Shown: positions 27,396 through 37,003 of the stretch, piece by piece | How positions within the stretch are numbered: position 1 is the stretch's first letter | How the letters are laid out: every line of letters begins with the position of its first letter | DNA from: Clostridia bacterium UC5.1-2E3 | Lineage (GTDB): Bacteria > Bacillota > Clostridia > Lachnospirales > Lachnospiraceae | Reading direction: 5' to 3' | Length of the DNA: 64,000 nt | Assembly: GCA_001304875.1 (NCBI GenBank) | Contig: BBZO01000006.1 | Coordinates: forward strand, 1-64,000 | Position numbers and translations under genes: made by a program | Notes under the pieces: model-generated | The model's database searches: none | What the model saw: only the letters and a program-made list of their open reading frames with translations | Told to the model about the DNA's origin: nothing

Positions 27396-29182
27396 ATGAC
27401 TGAAAGTAATAAGCAAATTGTAGCTGTGGGAAAAAACATTCAAGATAAAGCAGCCCTCATATGGAATGTGGCCAATACTCTTTTTGGAGCTTTTAAACCG
27501 CATGAATACGGTCTCGTGATTCTCCCTATGGTAGTTATAAAGCGTTTTCATGACTGCCTGCTTCCAAAGCGTGAGGATGTACTAAAAACATATAAGAAGG
27601 TTCAGCACCTTGCAGTAAAGGACGGCTTTCTGAAAGACGCTGCAGGATATCAATTCTATAATACCAGCCGTTTTACATTTGAGACCCTTAAAGCTGATCC
27701 TGAAAATATCAATGATAACTTCCGTGCTTACATAAACGGATTCTCTGACAATGTGCAGGATATCCTTACCCGTATGGATTTCAATGCCCAGATCAACCGT
27801 ATGGAAGAGGGCGGACTCCTTTATCAGGTAATCGTGGATTTCTGCTCTGAAAAGGCATACATGGGACCGGACAAGATCAGTGCGGTGGATATGGGCTACA
27901 TCTTCGAGAACCTCGTACAGAGATTTTCAGAGTCATATAATGAGGAAGCCGGAGCACATTTCACGAGCCGTGACATCATCTATCTCATGTGTGATCTGCT
28001 GGTAGAGGGCGATAGCAATGCCTTTAACAATGACGGCATCACAAAAACCGTCTATGACATGACCATGGGTACAAGCCAGATGCTTACATGTATGGAGGAG
28101 CGTCTTAGGCAGCTGGATGCCGACGCCGATATCACTCTGTTCGGACAGGAGTTTAATCCTTTCACATTCGGTATTGCGAAGGCTGACATGCTGATCCGTG
28201 GCGGAGACCCTGACAACATGCAGTTCGGAGATACTCTGAGCGATGATAAATTTAGTGGATATGAGTTTGACTACATCATATCCAACCCGCCCTTCGGTAT
28301 TGACTGGAAGCGGGAGGCGACAGCAGTGGAGGCGGAACATAAGAGAGGCACTGCAGGACGCTTTGCTCCCGGACTTCCAGCAAAGAGCGATGGACAGATG
28401 CTGTTCCTCATGAATGGCCTTGCAAAGCTTAAGTCTGAGGGACGCATGGCTATCATTCAGAATGGATCTTCCTGTTTACGGGAGATGCAGGCTCAGGACA
28501 GTCTGAGATCCGTCGGTATCTCATAGAGAATGACTGGCTTGATGCCATCGTGCAGCTTCCAAACGACAGCTTTTACAATACTGGCATCGCTACTTATGTG
28601 TGGATCATCACAAAGGATAAGCCTTCGGAGCATATCGGAAAGGTGCAGCTTATAGACGGAAGCAAGTGTTTTGAGGCCCGTAGGAAGTCCATAGGTAATA
28701 AGCGTGTGGATATCACGGAAGCCTGCAGGGAACTGATCGTAAAGGCTTATGGCGAGTACACGGATAAGACATATGAGCAGGATATTGAGACCGGTGGGCA
28801 TATTGTATGCAAGAGCAAGGTATTAGACAGCGTATCCTTGGGCTACTATAAGATCACCGTTGAGAGCCCTATGCTTGATGATGAAGGCAACAAAGTCCTT
28901 AAGAAGGGAAAGCCAGTGGTTGATCCATCAAAGAGAGATACGGAAAATGTGCCTCTTGATGAAGATATAGACGCATACTTTGCCCGTGAGGTATTGCCTT
29001 ACAATCCAGATGCTTGGATCGATAAGACAAAGACTAAGGTGGGCTATGAAATACCCTTTACCCGTACTTTTTATGAGTACAAGGAGATAGAGCCTGCCGA
29101 TCAGATTGCAAAACGCATCGAGGAACATGAGCATGCCCTGATGCAGAAGCTCCATGAGCTCTTTGGTAAGGATGGTGAGTGA
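27396..29182 (+). CDS. hsdM: HsdM, type I restriction-modification methyltransferase (one frameshift)
   Basis: HsdM is the adenine-methylating subunit of a type I restriction enzyme. The N-terminal helical domain is followed by the methyltransferase core: GAHFTSRDIIYLMCDLLV, YDMTMGTSQML (the AdoMet loop in this branch) and the catalytic motif ISNPPFGIDW. The frame breaks near 28470 (CCC reads as CC) and resumes with DNDW-type sequence LIENDWLDAIVQLPND through the C-terminal helices. ATG 27396 follows GGAGG. It begins a five-gene operon with hsdS, an unknown gene, hsdR and a small regulator. Confidence 0.94.
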
Positions 29183-29183
29183 T

Positions 29184-30436
29184 ATGACACCTGTAAGAGG
29201 CTACAGTGAGATGAAGGATAGCGGGATCGAATGGGTAGGAGAAATTCCGAAACATTGGCAGATAAAGGTTCTTTTTCAACTTGCTACACAAGTGAAAAAT
29301 AAAAACAAAGACCTTGTGGAAAAAAACTTACTTTCTCTTAGCTATGGAAAAATTAAGAGAAAAAACATTGAAAAGTCTGAAGGATTATTACCGGCTTCAT
29401 TCGATGGATATAACATAATAGAAGAAAATGACATAGTCCTGAGATTAACAGATTTACAGAATGACCATACAAGCTTACGAGTAGGTAGAACAACTGAGAG
29501 AGGAATTATCACTTCAGCATATGTAACAATTAGACCTATTAATTCAAATACTTCGAAATATTTATATTATTTATTGCATTCTTTTGATATAAAAAAAGGA
29601 TTTTATGGAATGGGAGCCGGAGTCCGTCAAGGACTTAATTTTGAGGAAGTGAAAATGCTTAAAATTCCTGTTCCTCCTATAGAAGAACAAATATCAATCG
29701 CTGCCTACCTCGATGAAAAATGTTCAAAAATAGATGAAATAATAGCCTCAGCAAAGGCAAGCATTGAGGATTATAAGCAGTGGAAGACATCCATTATCTA
29801 TGAGGCAGTTACAAAAGGCCTTGATCCGGATGCGGAGATGAAAGACAGTGGGATAGAGTGGATCGGGAAGATGCCTTTACATTGGAAGGTTAGTAGAATA
29901 AAAAATGAAACTATAAATGAAGACAATTTAAGAGAACCTATAAGTGCAGAAAATAGAAATAATCAGTTAGGATTGTACGATTATTATGGAGCATCAGGAG
30001 CAATAGATAAAATTGATGATTATAATGTTGATGATGAGGTATTGTTAATCGGTGAGGATGGAGCCAATCTTCGAATGAGAAATCTACCATTAGTATATAA
30101 GGCAAAAGGTAAATTTTGGGTAAACAATCACGCTCATATTTTAAAAGTGAAAGACTCTAATTTATATGATTATATGGCGTATGTCCTTGAAGCAGGTGAT
30201 TATTCAAATTATATTACTGGATCGGCGCAACCGAAACTTTCACAATTTAATTTAATGCGCTTCCCTATTCCTATTGCTCCAATAAATGAGCAATTTAAGA
30301 TTGAGAAATTCTTAAATAATAAATGTTTAGGAATAGATAAAATAATTACAGAAAAGGAATTACTTATCATTGATCTTGAATCCTATAAAAATCCCTCATA
30401 TACGAGGTCGTAACTGGTAAAAGGAGGGTGTGTTAA
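29184..30436 (+). CDS. hsdS: HsdS, type I specificity subunit (frameshift near its end)
   Basis: HsdS chooses the DNA site. Two target-recognition halves each begin with the same kind of segment (MKDSGIEWVGEIPKHWQ and MKDSGIEWIGKMPLHWK), and each is followed by a conserved helix (ISIAAYLDEKCSKIDEIIAS and FKIEKFLNNKCLGIDKII). The recognition domains are strikingly AT-rich compared with the flanking conserved parts, as expected of swapped specificity domains. The frame breaks near 30390 in an A run. With one A restored, the protein ends with SLIYEVVTGKRRVC at 30434-30436. It starts 1 bp after hsdM stops. Confidence 0.92.
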
Positions 30437-31131
30437 TGTCCTCCAATCTTACAAAAATAGATGTCGGAAAAAGAGCAATATATAACTATCACGTGTTAGG
30501 CGACAAAAACAATTCTAAAACAAATATGCAGATAGTTGATGCGTGGTATCCCAAAACAGCTCATCAAGAGGAGATCTATATACTGAATAATCTGCTCAAA
30601 TTAGCAAATGGACGAGATGGAGAGTATATTGAATTAAGTGAATATACCTTTTTGCTGGCGTTTATGACTGCAGGAGATATTCCTAAGATGGATGAATCAG
30701 GAAATCTCCTTGGCTATAGAAAAAATGCTAATGCTGTTCAACAAGCACTTCTTCGCTTTGAAGATTTTTCCAATAGAAAATTAGTGACTGGAAAACCGTT
30801 ATATTTGGCCGTTAATTTTGCAGGGAAACTTGAGCTTGAAGATCAAATATCACTTTCAAAAGTTCAAAATGAGTATATTTCTCAAAATATCGAGGACCTG
30901 TTGAAAATACTAACTGGTAGTACAGAACTTCTTGCAGATAATGTGAATCTAATTATTAAAGAATTGAGGGAATTAGAAGAACTTATAAAAGAAGAAAACA
31001 GGCCTTCAGTGGCAAAAACTCTATCAACAACTAATGATATAGCATCGATTATAGGTATGATTGCAGAAAATGTTCCAATCGCAGCAAAATTAGGCGTAAA
31101 TTTAGTGAAGACATTTGTATCAACCATATAA
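30436..31131 (+). CDS. Unknown protein inside the type I restriction operon
   Basis: This intact protein of about 232 residues begins MSSNLTKIDVGKRAIYNYHV. It starts at an ATG that overlaps the hsdS stop as TAATG, so it is translationally coupled. It has a central predicted helical region and a hydrophobic C-terminal segment (IASIIGMIAENVPIAAKLG). I do not recognise a family. Its position between hsdS and hsdR and its low GC suggest an accessory or companion defence gene acquired with the specificity region. Confidence 0.7.
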   Translation: MSSNLTKIDVGKRAIYNYHVLGDKNNSKTNMQIVDAWYPKTAHQEEIYILNNLLKLANGRDGEYIELSEYTFLLAFMTAGDIPKMDESGNLLGYRKNANAVQQALLRFEDFSNRKLVTGKPLYLAVNFAGKLELEDQISLSKVQNEYISQNIEDLLKILTGSTELLADNVNLIIKELRELEELIKEENRPSVAKTLSTTNDIASIIGMIAENVPIAAKLGVNLVKTFVSTI

Positions 31132-31150
31132 ATTCAGGAGATAATAGCCT

Positions 31151-34100
31151 ATGCAGGACAATGAAAAAAGATTTGAATCAGATATAGAAGAATTCCTGAT
31201 CTCTCCGGAAGGAGGCTGGGATAAGGCTTCCGATGCCGGATACTGTGCGTCCAAAGGGTCAGGCATGGCACTGGACCTTTCCACGCTGATCGGGTTCGTA
31301 AAGGATACGCAGCCGGTCGCATGGCAGCGTTTTGAGAAGCAGTGCAACTCTGATCCGGAGAAGAAATTCTACCGTGCTTTCGAAAATGCCGTTGAAAACG
31401 ACGGTCTTATCAGCGTGCTCAGACATGGCTTCAAGCACCGCGGTATAGATTTTAGGGTATGCTATTTTAAGCCGGAATCCACACTCAATGACCTTGCCGT
31501 GAAGCACTACGGACAGAACATATGCCAGTGTATCAGGCAGTGGCATTATTCCGAGCAGAATAATAACAGCGTGGACATGATGCTTGCCGTAAACGGTATT
31601 CCGGTAGTGGCTATAGAGCTTAAGAACCAGCTTACAGGTCAGAGTATCGACAATGCAAAACGCCAGTGGATGTTTGACAGGGATCCGAAGGAGCCTGCTT
31701 TCAGGCTCAACTACAGGATATTGGTATTCTTTGCCGTGGATCTTTATGAAGCAGTGATGACAACGAAACTCAACGGCGCCAAGACTTTCTTCTTCCCCTT
31801 TAACCAGGCTCAAATGGCCCCGGAAACGACGGCGGAGCCGGAAATCCGGAGACCAAGGACGGCGATTATGTGACTTCTTACCTTTGGAAAGACGTGCTGC
31901 AGAAGGACAGCCTCCTTGATATACTGCAGAAATTTGTCAATTTTGAGGTAAAAAAGGAAAAGACAGTCCTTGAGGACGGCACCTATAAGGAAGTGACGAA
32001 GAAGTCCCTGATATTCCCGAGATATCATCAGATGGATGCGGTAAGGAAGCTTGTAAAGGATGTTAGAGAGCATGGCCCCGGAAAGAACTATCTTATCCAG
32101 CACAGTGCAGGATCCGGTAAGTCGAATTCTATCGCATGGACGGCATACCGCCTTGCAAGCCTTCATAACGATAAGAATGAGCCTGTTTTCACATCTGTTG
32201 TGATCGTCACCGACCGTACCGTTCTTGATCAGCAGCTGCAGGATACGATCTCAGGCTTTGACCATACCCTCGGCTCAGTGGTGACCATAGATGAAAAGAA
32301 GAACTCAAAGGACCTGAGGGATGCCCTTAACGACGGCAAACGTATTATTGTGACTACTCTTCAGAAGTTCCCGGTGATCTATGAAGAAGTCAACGATACT
32401 ACAGGTAAGGCATTTGCCATTATAGTGGATGAGGCTCACAGCTCTCAGACGGGACAGAGTGCCATGAAGCTTAAGATGGCTTTGGCTGATACCCGAGATG
32501 CTCTTAAAGAGTATGCAGAGCTTGAGGGCAAGGCTGAGGCGGAGATGGAAGACGGTGAGGACAGCCTTGTCAGGGAGATGATCTCCCACGGAAAGCATAA
32601 GAACTTAAGCTTCTTTGCATTTACCGCTACGCCTAAAAATAAGACTCTTGAGATGTTCGGAGATGAGTACGATGACGGATTCTTCCATCCGTTTCATATC
32701 TACTCTATGAGACAGGCTATAGAAGAGGGATTTATCCTTGATGTGCTGCAGAACTATGTGACCTATAAAACTTGCTTCAGATTGCAAAGAGTACTCCGGA
32801 TAACCCGGAAGTGCCTACCACAAAGGCGATAAAGACTATCCGCCGCTTTGAGGAACTCCATCCTCATAACCTTCAGCAGAAGGCTGCTATTATTGTGGAA
32901 ACCTTCAGGGATGTGACAAAGCATAAAATTGGCGGAAAGGGCAAGATGATGGTCGTTACCGCATCAAGGCTCGCTGCAGTCCGCTATTATCATGAGATCA
33001 AGCATATCTTGAAGCCAATCACTATGACGATATAGAGATCCTGATCGCATTTTCTGGCAGTATAAAGGATCCGGAGGAGGATAACGGACCAGAGTACACC
33101 GAGAGCGGCATGAACGTGGATAGGAACGGTAACCGCGTCAGTGAAGCCCAGACCAAGGAAGTGTTCCATAACGAAGGCGATGTGCTGATCGTTGCGGAGA
33201 AATATCAGACAGGCTTTGACGAACCGCTCCTTCATACCATGATCGTAGATAAGAAGCTCAGAGACGTTAAGGCAGTACAGACCTTAAGCAGATTGAATCG
33301 TACATATCCTGGCAAGGAAGATACGTTTATTCTTGATTTTGTCAATACAAAAGATGAGATTCTTGAAGCCTTTCAGCTATATTATCAGGAGACAAGCCTT
33401 TCTGAAGAGATCAATGTAGATCTGATCTATAAGACTCAGAAACAGCTTCGTGATTTCAAAATCTACAACGATGATAATATAGAGGCCGTAAGCAAGATAT
33501 ACTTCTCACCTGACGCAAAAAAGGTGGACTCTGTCCAAGCAAAGATATCGAATGCCCTACTTCCTGTGGCTAAGGCTTACAATCAGCTTGATAAGAATGA
33601 GAGATACCAGTTCAGACGCCTTATAAGAGCTTTTGTTAAGTGGTATAACTATATCTCCCAGATCGTGCGTATGTTCGACAAGAATCTTCATAAGGAGTAT
33701 CTTTTTGTTCATATCTTTCAAAGCTGATACCATCTGATCCGGTGACTCCGTTCGATCTTGATAATAAGATCAAACTTGAGTATTACAGGCTGGAAAAGAC
33801 ATTTGAGGGTTCTATAGAACTCAAAGACAAAAAGGGAGTGCTTGATCCGGCAAAGACCAAGAAATCTGTAAAGATGGATTCTCAAAAAGATCCGCTTGAT
33901 GTAGTCATAAGCGCCATCAATGAGAATTATAAAGGCTCGTTCACTGACGCTGACAGGGTACTTGTAGGCACTCTTCGAGAAAAGCTTAAGGCTGACAAGA
34001 AACTCAGGAAAGCTGCTAAGGTCGACGGACAGCAGATTTTTGAAAAGAACGTCTTCCCTAAAATTTTCGATCAGACTGCGCAGAAGTCATATATTGAGAG

Positions 34101-34209
34101 TACGGAGACATATACATCTCTGTTCGAGGATCAAACCAAGTATAAGGCTATCATGACTGCTCTTGCAAAGGAGCTTTACAGAGAGCTCAGGAACGGCCAG
34201 GAGGTGTAA
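31151..34209 (+). CDS. hsdR: HsdR, type I restriction endonuclease/translocase (four frameshifts)
   Basis: HsdR translocates and cuts DNA. Visible in order are the N-terminal PD-(D/E)XK nuclease ([20 protein letters not shown]), Walker A ([18 protein letters not shown]), the DEAH-type box ([13 protein letters not shown]), the ATPase motif [14 protein letters not shown], and the motif VI region ([17 protein letters not shown]). The C-terminal helical domain ends at 34207-34209. Frames break near 31810, 32775, 33010 and 33715, each fitting one lost base in a run. It ends 1 bp before a small regulator gene. Confidence 0.92.
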
Positions 34210-34210
34210 T

Positions 34211-34381
34211 ATGGCACGGGTAAGGAAAGATGGAAAGTATATAAATTATTATATAGATAGGATTCTGTATGAGCGCTTAAAGTCCTATGCGGATGACAAG
34301 GGACAGACTGTAACAACGGCCCTGGAACGCATTCTTAAACAGTATTTTGACAATTTGGATAAAACAGAGAAAAGTGATTAA
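34211..34381 (+). CDS. Small ribbon-helix-helix protein
   Basis: This 56-residue protein (INYYIDRILYERLKSYADDK then TTALERILKQYFDN) has the strand-helix-helix pattern of Arc/CopG-type DNA-binding proteins. It is the last gene of the restriction operon and is followed by a strong terminator. It may regulate the operon through the inverted repeat at 27323, by analogy with other small restriction-operon controllers. That link is inferred. Confidence 0.65.
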   Translation: MARVRKDGKYINYYIDRILYERLKSYADDKGQTVTTALERILKQYFDNLDKTEKSD

Positions 34382-34386
34382 ATAAG

Positions 34387-34440
34387 AAATAGCAGACGGT
34401 AATCGAAAATAGTTTTCGTTTATGGTCTGCTATTTAAAAG
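34387..34440 (+). terminator. Terminator of the restriction operon
   Basis: AAATAGCAGAC (34387-34397) pairs with GTCTGCTATTT (34425-34435). An inner CGAAAA/TTTTCG hairpin (34404-34418) is nested within it. Confidence 0.8.
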
Positions 34441-34489
34441 AATATAATATCATTCTTGAAATTCTTCCTAAAAAGATGGGAGATAATTG

Positions 34490-34804
34490 TCATTTACTAT
34501 GCGCCAGCCCCTTAACAATAGCCTTCACGTTCTGAAGACTGGCCTGATCGAGATGCTTCAAATCGGACAGAATTTCCTGGTATTCACCAGGATACCGGTT
34601 TCCATCCTCAAAAAATTCCGCAGGTGTGACGCCGAGGTATTCGCAGATATAGAAGAAGACCTGCATGGACGGGAAGCCGTTCCGATTTTCGAGCGCATTA
34701 ATGTAACCGGCACTCTGTCCGATGGACAGGCTCATATCCCGTGCCGATACGCCTTTATTCGCCCTCAATTCTGCCAGCCGTTTGTAAAATAAATCTTCAT
34801 ACAT
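34490..34804 (-). CDS. Xre-family transcriptional regulator
   Basis: This protein of about 105 residues has a helix-turn-helix of the Xre type (KGVSARDMSLSIGQSAGYIN) and a C-terminal helical tail. I chose the ATG at 34804 (MYEDLFYKR) because GAGGATG lies before it; an in-frame start 4 residues upstream is possible. It faces away from the gene at 34950. Two related 19-bp sequences in the gap between them could be its operators. Confidence 0.85.
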   Translation of the reverse strand: MYEDLFYKRLAELRANKGVSARDMSLSIGQSAGYINALENRNGFPSMQVFFYICEYLGVTPAEFFEDGNRYPGEYQEILSDLKHLDQASLQNVKAIVKGLAHSK

Positions 34805-34852
34805 ATGCGATACCATCCTCTGTATGATTGTACCCTATATGGTGGATGAATA

Positions 34853-34906
34853 TATCTGGTTAAACAGTATATTTTTCTTGACCTATCTGGCTGTACTGGA
34901 TATGAT
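34853..34906 (+). promoter_or_regulatory. Promoter with two operator-like repeats
   Basis: TTGACC (34878-34883), 17-bp spacer, TATGAT (34901-34906) form a promoter for the gene at 34950. Two related 19-bp sequences, TATCTGGTTAAACAGTATA (34853-34871) and TATCTGGCTGTACTGGATA (34884-34902), flank the -35 box and lie 31 bp apart, about three turns of DNA. They probably bind the divergent Xre protein. Confidence 0.55.
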
Positions 34907-34949
34907 AAAATATATGAAGGTGTAAACCGGATACGGGGAGGAAAATGAC

Positions 34950-35414
34950 GTGAAAATGGAAAGGCGGTATTATACAAAATCAAAAGAAGAGTTAGAGAAA
35001 ATCCGTGCCGAGCTGCAAGCGGAACGTGAGGCAATGACCGAGGAGGAGTGGTTGGCGGAACAGCTGGAGAATGAGCGGGGATTCCAAAGATTGATGGAAC
35101 GGCTGGAATGCGAGCAGAAAAAGTATAAAAGGATCAGAAATCCTGAGAAAGAGGAAGCATTCAAGAAGATGCAGGCAATTGGCGTGAAACTGGCAAGGAG
35201 GATCGAAGCGGATCTGATCATTGAAAATAATGAGGAATACGGCTGCATCAAGCTGACCACAGGGTTGATATTATTCGGAAAGCCGACCAGGAACGCCGGA
35301 AAAGAGAAGTTGCTGCTGTTGCTGAGAATGGCGGATGACGTGCTGATCCGGCCGAAAGGGGAGGCGTTCGAGATTGATTTGCGGTTTGACCTTTTTGATG
35401 AAATGGTAATTTAA
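34950..35414 (+). CDS. Unknown protein with charged coiled-coil N terminus
   Basis: This intact protein of about 154 residues has a highly charged helical first half (KSKEELEKIRAELQAEREAM, probably coiled coil) and a C-terminal part with beta strands (YGCIKLTTGLILFG; EAFEIDLRFDLFDEMVI). The GTG at 34950 or the ATG at 34956 could start it; GGGGAGG lies before both. No family is recognised. It is controlled by the promoter and repeats at 34853-34906. Confidence 0.6.
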   Translation: MKMERRYYTKSKEELEKIRAELQAEREAMTEEEWLAEQLENERGFQRLMERLECEQKKYKRIRNPEKEEAFKKMQAIGVKLARRIEADLIIENNEEYGCIKLTTGLILFGKPTRNAGKEKLLLLLRMADDVLIRPKGEAFEIDLRFDLFDEMVI

Positions 35415-35579
35415 GCTGTGTACCAGTCATAAAACAATAAAACAAGAAATACAGGGCAAATAGAGCAGGCGAAGCGACTAATTTCGTCTGCTTTTTTATT
35501 TTTTTGAAAGAAAAAACCAATTTTGGCCTTATCGCGCCCACAATTATAGGTAGAAGGATTAATCGTGAGGAGGATCAAC

Positions 35580-35675
35580 ATGGGCGGATCGATAAAAGTC
35601 AAAAAGGAATGCATGAATAACTGTAAGGTGGCGAATATGCTGACCGTTAACAAGGGATTGGCGGAAAACAGATGA
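35580..35675 (+). CDS. 31-residue leader peptide coupled to the replication protein gene
   Basis: A small frame (MGGSIKVKKECMNNCKVANM then 11 more residues) has a strong ribosome site, AGGAGG, 9 bases before its ATG. Its TGA overlaps the ATG of the next gene as ATGA. Such a leader could set the translation rate of the initiator-like protein. Too short to place in a family. Confidence 0.5.
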   Translation: MGGSIKVKKECMNNCKVANMLTVNKGLAENR

Positions 35676-36517
35676 TCAGGGTTTCCACCCTTCCCAGCCG
35701 GAAGATCGTAACCCTGGTCAACCTGTGCCAGGACAAAAACATACAGCTGTCATGCAATGACATTTCTCCGTATGATATGGCTGTCATGGATGCGTTCTAT
35801 ACGCTGTATAAAAGCGGATACCAGACATTTTCACTGCAGACCGTCATCCGGATCATGTCCGGCAACATGGAGCAGGACATTACGGCGCAAAAAATCGCCA
35901 GGCTGAAGGAAAGCGTGGAGAAACTGCGGCTTATCCTGATTACGATTGACTGTACGGATGAGCTGAGGGCCAGAAAATTAATCAAAAAGGAGGAGACAGC
36001 AAAGTACCGGAGCTATTTCCTTCCGGTATCAAGCGTGGAAATACAGTCCGGCAACCAGACGGTTGTGGAAGGGTACAGGCTGCTGGAGCTGCCGGCCCTG
36101 TATGCATACGCAGAAAGAATAAAACAGATGATCAGTGTCCCAATCGAGCTGCTGGCCTCCACGGAAGGGTTTCTGCCGGATACGGATGAGAATATTGTCC
36201 TAAAGCGGTATCTGCTTAAGCGGATTGCCCGGATGAAAAAGGAAAAAGCCACAGTCTATAGCCGACGTATCCGTTATGAGTGGTATGACAGGAAAGCCCA
36301 GCGTGAAAAGGGAATGTTTGCCGAACTGGGGTACAGGGAGGAAGATTTTGCATCAAGATCCTCCTGGCTCAACAAACGGGCCAAAGTACATAAGGTGGTC
36401 AAACAGATACTGGATGCCTTCCGGCAGGCCGGTTACATTGCGGGATATTCAGAAACCAGGGAGGGAAATACCATTACGGGGGTGGAGATCCTGCTGGGGG
36501 AGACCACCGAAAAGTGA
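35672..36517 (+). CDS. Replication-initiator-like protein
   Basis: This intact protein of 281 residues begins MIRVSTLPSRKIVTLVNLCQ. It contains winged-helix-like stretches (SPYDMAVMDAFYTLYKSGYQ; LNKRAKVHKVVKQILDAFRQ, followed by GYIAGYSETREG). I read it as a plasmid-type initiator because of the layout and because four 22-bp direct repeats begin at its last codons, a classic Rep-iteron arrangement. A DnaB-like ATPase gene follows after a structured spacer. I cannot match it to a named Rep family with certainty. Confidence 0.6.
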   Translation: MIRVSTLPSRKIVTLVNLCQDKNIQLSCNDISPYDMAVMDAFYTLYKSGYQTFSLQTVIRIMSGNMEQDITAQKIARLKESVEKLRLILITIDCTDELRARKLIKKEETAKYRSYFLPVSSVEIQSGNQTVVEGYRLLELPALYAYAERIKQMISVPIELLASTEGFLPDTDENIVLKRYLLKRIARMKKEKATVYSRRIRYEWYDRKAQREKGMFAELGYREEDFASRSSWLNKRAKVHKVVKQILDAFRQAGYIAGYSETREGNTITGVEILLGETTEK

Positions 36518-36589
36518 TGATTGGACCACCGAAAAGTGATGATTGAACCACCGAAAAGTGGTGATTGGACCACCGAAAAGTGGTGATTC
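36502..36589 (+). repeat. Four tandem 22-bp iterons (possible replication origin)
   Basis: Four head-to-tail 22-bp units at 36502, 36524, 36546 and 36568 share the core ACCACCGAAAAGTGRTGATT. The last two contain an ACCAC/GTGGT inverted repeat. The first unit covers the stop codon of the initiator-like gene. Exact 22-bp spacing keeps all units on one face of the helix, as in iteron origins. Confidence 0.8.
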
Positions 36590-36990
36590 CCATAAATGCC
36601 GTATTGGGTCGATTTTGCTGATAAAATAAGGGTTTTCCGGGTGCCGGTTTTTGGGATGTAGTTACCAGTAGGTAACTGTAGGTAACTGCAGGGCCTGCGG
36701 CTCCGTCCGGGCACGGGAGCCCGCCTGCGCCTTGTCCCTTGTGCCCCGGCGGCTGTACTAGCGAAGGCGTAAGGTGATGGACAGTCTGGACCGTAAATGC
36801 GGTGCGCTGCCGTGTCTGCCGGGCTGGCGTATTATCCGACGTGAAGGATAATGGCCGCCAACCGTTTATTAAACGAAGTAAAACCATGGGGTTCCGATAC
36901 GGAGGCGGGTGCGTGTTGCATCCACGCCCCTGACGCCTCCTAAGCCGGACGTATTGGAAGGCGCGACGGCCGTTTTGATAAAATGTAAGA
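36590..36990. other. Gene-free structured spacer between iterons and DnaB-like gene
   Basis: No convincing gene is present in about 400 GC-rich bases. I see three GTAGGTAACT-like repeats near 36660-36690, a hairpin ATTATCC (36831-36837) / GGATAAT (36846-36852), and a strong hairpin GGAGGCG (36901-36907) / CGCCTCC (36934-36940) with inner pairing of GCGTG and CACGC. This could be the rest of an origin (unwinding or primosome site) or an RNA gene. Confidence 0.5.
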
Positions 36991-37003
36991 AGGAGATGAC
37001 CAT

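Noticed and set aside
36433-36887. Minus-strand open frame with repeated HHFSVV-type peptide
   Set aside because: The peptide repeat is only the translation of the 22-bp iterons. There is no ribosome site and it overlaps the initiator gene end.
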